Shown piece after piece: positions 5,126 to 7,695 of a stretch of 7,695 bases of DNA (positions are counted from its first letter, which is position 1; every line of letters begins with the position of its first letter). This stretch comes from Gammaproteobacteria bacterium. GTDB taxonomy: Bacteria > Pseudomonadota > Gammaproteobacteria > HK1. The stretch is from NCBI GenBank assembly GCA_020444775.1, contig JAGRHX010001055.1, positions 1 to 7,695 of the forward strand, read 5' to 3'. The translations under genes and the position numbers were made by a program. Under the pieces are notes generated by a model. It was not told the origin of the DNA, ran no database searches, and saw only the letters and a program-made list of their open reading frames with translations.

Positions 5126-7695
5126 ATGACTTACCAGAGCAACGATTACCAGACCTATGAATTCACCGCATGGCGGGAGTCCGATCTGGTATCGGGTAAT
5201 CTCGGCACGAACACGGTCTTCCACATGCCGGCTCTGGCAAGTGCCGAGATCGCGGTCACCGACAACGATGGCTTCCTGTCCGGGGATTCGAAGTGTGACG
5301 AGAACGCCGACGACTGGTCGGGTCAGCAGGCGTCCATCACGGTCGACGGCAACGAGGTCGGCAGCGGCGGTCAGATCTATGCCGAGCTGTACTGGTGGGT
5401 CAAGGACGATGCCGGTAACTGGTACATGCTCATCGAGATCGAGCAGGAAGGCAGCTCGACCGACTATTTCACCTTTCATGAAGCCTACGGTGTTCCTCCC
5501 GAAGGCGCCCGGCTGACCGTCTGCTCTTCCTGCAACATCACCGATGGCGGCTGGCAACCCGACTACAAGTGTCTGACGGCCGGCGACCTGACGCCGCCGA
5601 CCGGCTGGATCAAGGGCCGGCTTACCATCGATGCCGACGCCAACGACAACGAGTGGAACGACAGCACCGGCAGCTGGGACGCCGGAGTCGCGGGGCAGGT
5701 GGTCCAGCTGTTGGATCTCGACGGCAACGTCGTCGCTGAGTCCACCACGGACAGCGATGGCAACTACATGTTCGACGTGCCGGCCGGCGACTACAGGGTG
5801 AAGTTCCCCGCGCTCTCGGGCTACGAGTTCTCGGCCAAGGACAGCGGCGTCGACGAGCATTTCGATTCGGACGCCAATGTCGACGGACTCACCGATGTCA
5901 TCTCGCTGGCTGGTGGTCAGGTCGTCAAGAATGTCGATGCCGGGCTCAAGGTCGTCTCGAGCGGTGAGCCGCAGTGCTACACCATCGAAGCCGAGGACAT
6001 GCAGAAGTGGAACTTCACCACGGTGGCTGGCGCTCAGGCTTCCGGGGGCGAGCTGGTCAAGCTGACCTCGGGTAGCGGCGATCTCTGGACACAGTTCCAG
6101 GGCGAGAGCGGCACCTACGATCTGAAGGTGTTCGTCCAGGACGAGAACGACGGCGAAAGCACGATCATGGTCAAGATCAATGGCCAGCTCGTGGAGGCCA
6201 TCAAGCTCGACCAGAACGGCGACGGCGGTGGCTCCGATGACGGCGGCTTCTCCGAGTTCGTCATCCAGGGTGTGGAGATCAACCAGGGTGACAAGATCCA
6301 GCTCTGGGTCGACGGCAATTGCAGCGAATTCGCCCGCATCGACAAGATCGAGCTCACCGGTTGCGAGCCGACCGGCAACGATCCGGTGTGCTACACCATC
6401 GAAGCCGAGGACATGCAGAAGTGGAACTTCACCACGGTGGCTGGCGCCCAGGCTTCAGAGGGTGAGCTGGTCAAGTTGACCTCCGGCAGTGGCGATCTCT
6501 GGACACACTTCCAGGGCGAGAGCGGCACCTACGATCTGAAGGTATTTGCGCAGGACGAGAACGACGGTGAAAGCACGATCATGGTCAAGATCAATGGCCA
6601 GCTCGTGGACGTCATCAAACTCGACCAGAACGACGATGGCGGTGGTTCCGATGACGGTGGCTTCTCCGAGTTCGTCATCCAGGGCGTCGAGATCAACCAG
6701 GGTGACAAGATCCAGCTCTGGGTCGACGGCAACTGCAGCGAATACGCCCGTATCGACAGGATCGAGCTGACCGGCTGTGAGCCGGCAACCGGCTCAATCT
6801 CCGGTCGAATGTTCTGTGACACCGATTGTGATGGTCTCGATGAGCTCGAGGAGATCTGCGAGTTCGGGCCGAACCTCATTGTCAACGGTGACTTCGAAAA
6901 TCATCCGCAGCTTCAGTATGGAGGCTGGGGACTGTTCAGCCAGATCGAGGGCTGGGTCGCCATCAAGGACAAGATCGAGATCCAGGAGGATGATTTCGGA
7001 ACCGGTAACACCGCTGGCAATGCAGTGGTCGAGCTGGATGCCGACAACAACGCTACGATCTGCCAGATCGTCGACATCACCGAGGCCGGAACCTACCAAT
7101 TCTGTGTCGACTACGCGATGCGTGGCACGGACCCCGGCACAAACGGCTTTGCGGTCTACATCAACGGGGTCAAGCAGGCAGAGATCTATCCGAGCGAGCC
7201 TGGTTTCAAGACCTATGCGCTCGATCTCGATCTGCCGGTTGGCGAGGTTCGCGTCGATCTCAAGGGCTTGGGTGACTCCGACTGCATCGGCACGGTGGTC
7301 GACAACGTCAAGCTACAGAAGAAGACCATCACGGTCGTCGAGTCGGAGCCGCCGGTCGCTGGTGTCGAAGTCAAGCTGATCGATGGTGACGGTAACGTGG
7401 TGGCAACCACGACCACCGACGCCGACGGTCGATACACCTTTGATGATGTTACGGCCGGCGACTACCAGGTGATGTTCGGCAACGATCCCACTGGCAAGGT
7501 GTTCACCTTCCAGGACGTGGGTGACGACGAGCGAATCGATTCGGATGTCGACGCCACCGGCATGACCGGTGTGATCAGCGTCGCCGCTGGGCAGGACGTC
7601 ACCGACGTGGACGCCGGCGTCAAGGAGCCCAAGGATCCTGGCACGGCGTCGCTGTCGGGTCGCTATTTCTGCGACGAGAACAACAACGCCGTGGA
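5126..7695 (+). CDS. Large mosaic SdrD_B/CBM-like protein, probably secreted; 3' end missing
   Basis: The frame is open for 856 full codons and runs off the window. Domain order: residues 1-~155, an unrecognised domain rich in Trp, Tyr and Asp with 'YEFTAWRESDLVSG' and 'GFLSGDSKCDENADDW'; 161-275, an SdrD_B-like beta domain with an acidic loop, 'ESTTDSDGNYMFDVPAGDY' and 'FDSDANVDGLTDVISL'; 284-415 and 422-553, two almost identical modules beginning 'CYTIEAEDM', like carbohydrate-binding families 6/35; 556-579, the first strand of a second SdrD_B ('GSISGRMFCDTDCDG'); 580-733, an inserted 'NLIVNGDFE' domain; 735-834, the rest of that SdrD_B; 841-856, the start of a third. There is no N-terminal signal peptide. 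SdrD_B modules are calcium-binding stalk units of surface adhesins, and such proteins in gram-negatives often leave by type I secretion with a C-terminal signal; that is inference here. It is strongly acidic and has 17 cysteines in the visible part. No enzyme active site was recognised. Confidence 0.9.
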   Translation, partial: MTYQSNDYQTYEFTAWRESDLVSGNLGTNTVFHMPALASAEIAVTDNDGFLSGDSKCDENADDWSGQQASITVDGNEVGSGGQIYAELYWWVKDDAGNWYMLIEIEQEGSSTDYFTFHEAYGVPPEGARLTVCSSCNITDGGWQPDYKCLTAGDLTPPTGWIKGRLTIDADANDNEWNDSTGSWDAGVAGQVVQLLDLDGNVVAESTTDSDGNYMFDVPAGDYRVKFPALSGYEFSAKDSGVDEHFDSDANVDGLTDVISLAGGQVVKNVDAGLKVVSSGEPQCYTIEAEDMQKWNFTTVAGAQASGGELVKLTSGSGDLWTQFQGESGTYDLKVFVQDENDGESTIMVKINGQLVEAIKLDQNGDGGGSDDGGFSEFVIQGVEINQGDKIQLWVDGNCSEFARIDKIELTGCEPTGNDPVCYTIEAEDMQKWNFTTVAGAQASEGELVKLTSGSGDLWTHFQGESGTYDLKVFAQDENDGESTIMVKINGQLVDVIKLDQNDDGGGSDDGGFSEFVIQGVEINQGDKIQLWVDGNCSEYARIDRIELTGCEPATGSISGRMFCDTDCDGLDELEEICEFGPNLIVNGDFENHPQLQYGGWGLFSQIEGWVAIKDKIEIQEDDFGTGNTAGNAVVELDADNNATICQIVDITEAGTYQFCVDYAMRGTDPGTNGFAVYINGVKQAEIYPSEPGFKTYALDLDLPVGEVRVDLKGLGDSDCIGTVVDNVKLQKKTITVVESEPPVAGVEVKLIDGDGNVVATTTTDADGRYTFDDVTAGDYQVMFGNDPTGKVFTFQDVGDDERIDSDVDATGMTGVISVAAGQDVTDVDAGVKEPKDPGTASLSGRYFCDENNNAV
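5975..6370 (+). repeat. CBM6/35-like module, copy 1
   Basis: A 132-codon module (residues 284-415) that starts 'CYTIEAEDM' and ends 'IELTGCEP'. The 'EAED' opening, 'GTYDLKVFVQDENDGE', 'INGQLV' and the closing 'IDKIELTG' follow the pattern of family 6/35 carbohydrate-binding beta-sandwiches. Three cysteines (first residue, 'GNCSE', 'TGCEP') are kept in both copies. It is followed by a 6-codon linker and copy 2. Confidence 0.85.
6389..6784 (+). repeat. CBM6/35-like module, copy 2
   Basis: A direct repeat of the preceding module with a 414-base period. By hand alignment 124 of 132 residues and 366 of 396 bases are identical, with no gaps. About two thirds of the 30 base changes are silent, so the copies are either a fairly recent duplication held by selection or are kept alike by gene conversion. 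The eight amino-acid changes are mostly mild (such as E/D, F/Y, K/R). Confidence 0.9.
6863..7324 (+). other. 'NLIVNGDFE' jelly-roll-like domain inserted in an SdrD_B domain
   Basis: Residues 580-733 of the large protein. The 'GPNLIVNGDFE' opening, an early 'GW', 'GNAVVELDADNNATICQIV', 'GTYQFCVDYAMRG' and the closing 'GTVVDNVKL' are the pattern of galactose-binding-like beta-sandwich domains (DUF642/CBM4-9 type). It sits exactly between the first strand ('GRMFCDTDCDG') and the second strand ('PPVAGVEVKLID') of an SdrD_B-like domain. It could bind a glycan; no ligand can be named from sequence. Confidence 0.7.

Noticed and set aside
5105..5860. 251-codon open frame on the minus strand opposite the large gene
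   Set aside because: It is the antisense shadow of a gene with strong codon bias and clear domains on the plus strand. The Val/Asp/Gly-rich product matches no family.
5975..6784. Transposon or insertion-sequence origin of the direct repeat
   Set aside because: The repeats are in-frame coding modules with mainly silent differences, no terminal inverted repeats and no transposase, so internal duplication explains them.

Overview
The window looks like a piece of chromosome from a high-GC proteobacterium, most likely a gammaproteobacterium from a marine or saline habitat. This rests on the gene content: a short B12-dependent ribonucleotide reductase, a Mut7-C protein and a small acidic protein of a type I associate with gammaproteobacteria. 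The very acidic proteins fit a saline habitat, though they do not prove it. No rRNA, tRNA, CRISPR array, integrase or transposase is visible.

Positions 1-3569 hold compact housekeeping genes. The window opens in the last 89 codons of a CaiB/BaiF-type CoA-transferase (+). It converges, across 16 bases, on nrdJ (-), the adenosylcobalamin-dependent ribonucleotide reductase that makes deoxynucleotides. Divergent from nrdJ, across about 210 bases, are a 152-residue acidic protein (DUF6763-like) and then a Mut7-C protein that joins a ubiquitin-like fold, a PIN-like RNase domain and a zinc ribbon. A short-chain dehydrogenase (-) converges on the Mut7-C gene with a 23-base gap.

Positions 4338-5125 are a 788-base stretch with no credible gene. 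It contains several inverted repeats, an AT-richer patch near 4640-4750 and a possible structured leader, and it ends in an A-rich ribosome-binding region.

From 5126 to the end runs the most interesting object: an open reading frame of at least 856 codons that is still open at the window edge. It encodes a mosaic, probably secreted protein. In order it has an unrecognised N-terminal domain with no signal peptide, an SdrD_B-like beta domain, two nearly identical 132-residue modules resembling carbohydrate-binding family 6/35, a second SdrD_B-like domain that appears to be split by a 154-residue 'NLIVNGDFE' jelly-roll-like insertion, and the first strand of a third SdrD_B-like domain. I infer a large cell-surface or released adhesin or glycan-binding protein, perhaps exported by type I secretion, but the C-terminus that would test this lies outside the window. 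Nothing here shows that the housekeeping genes and this large protein work together.
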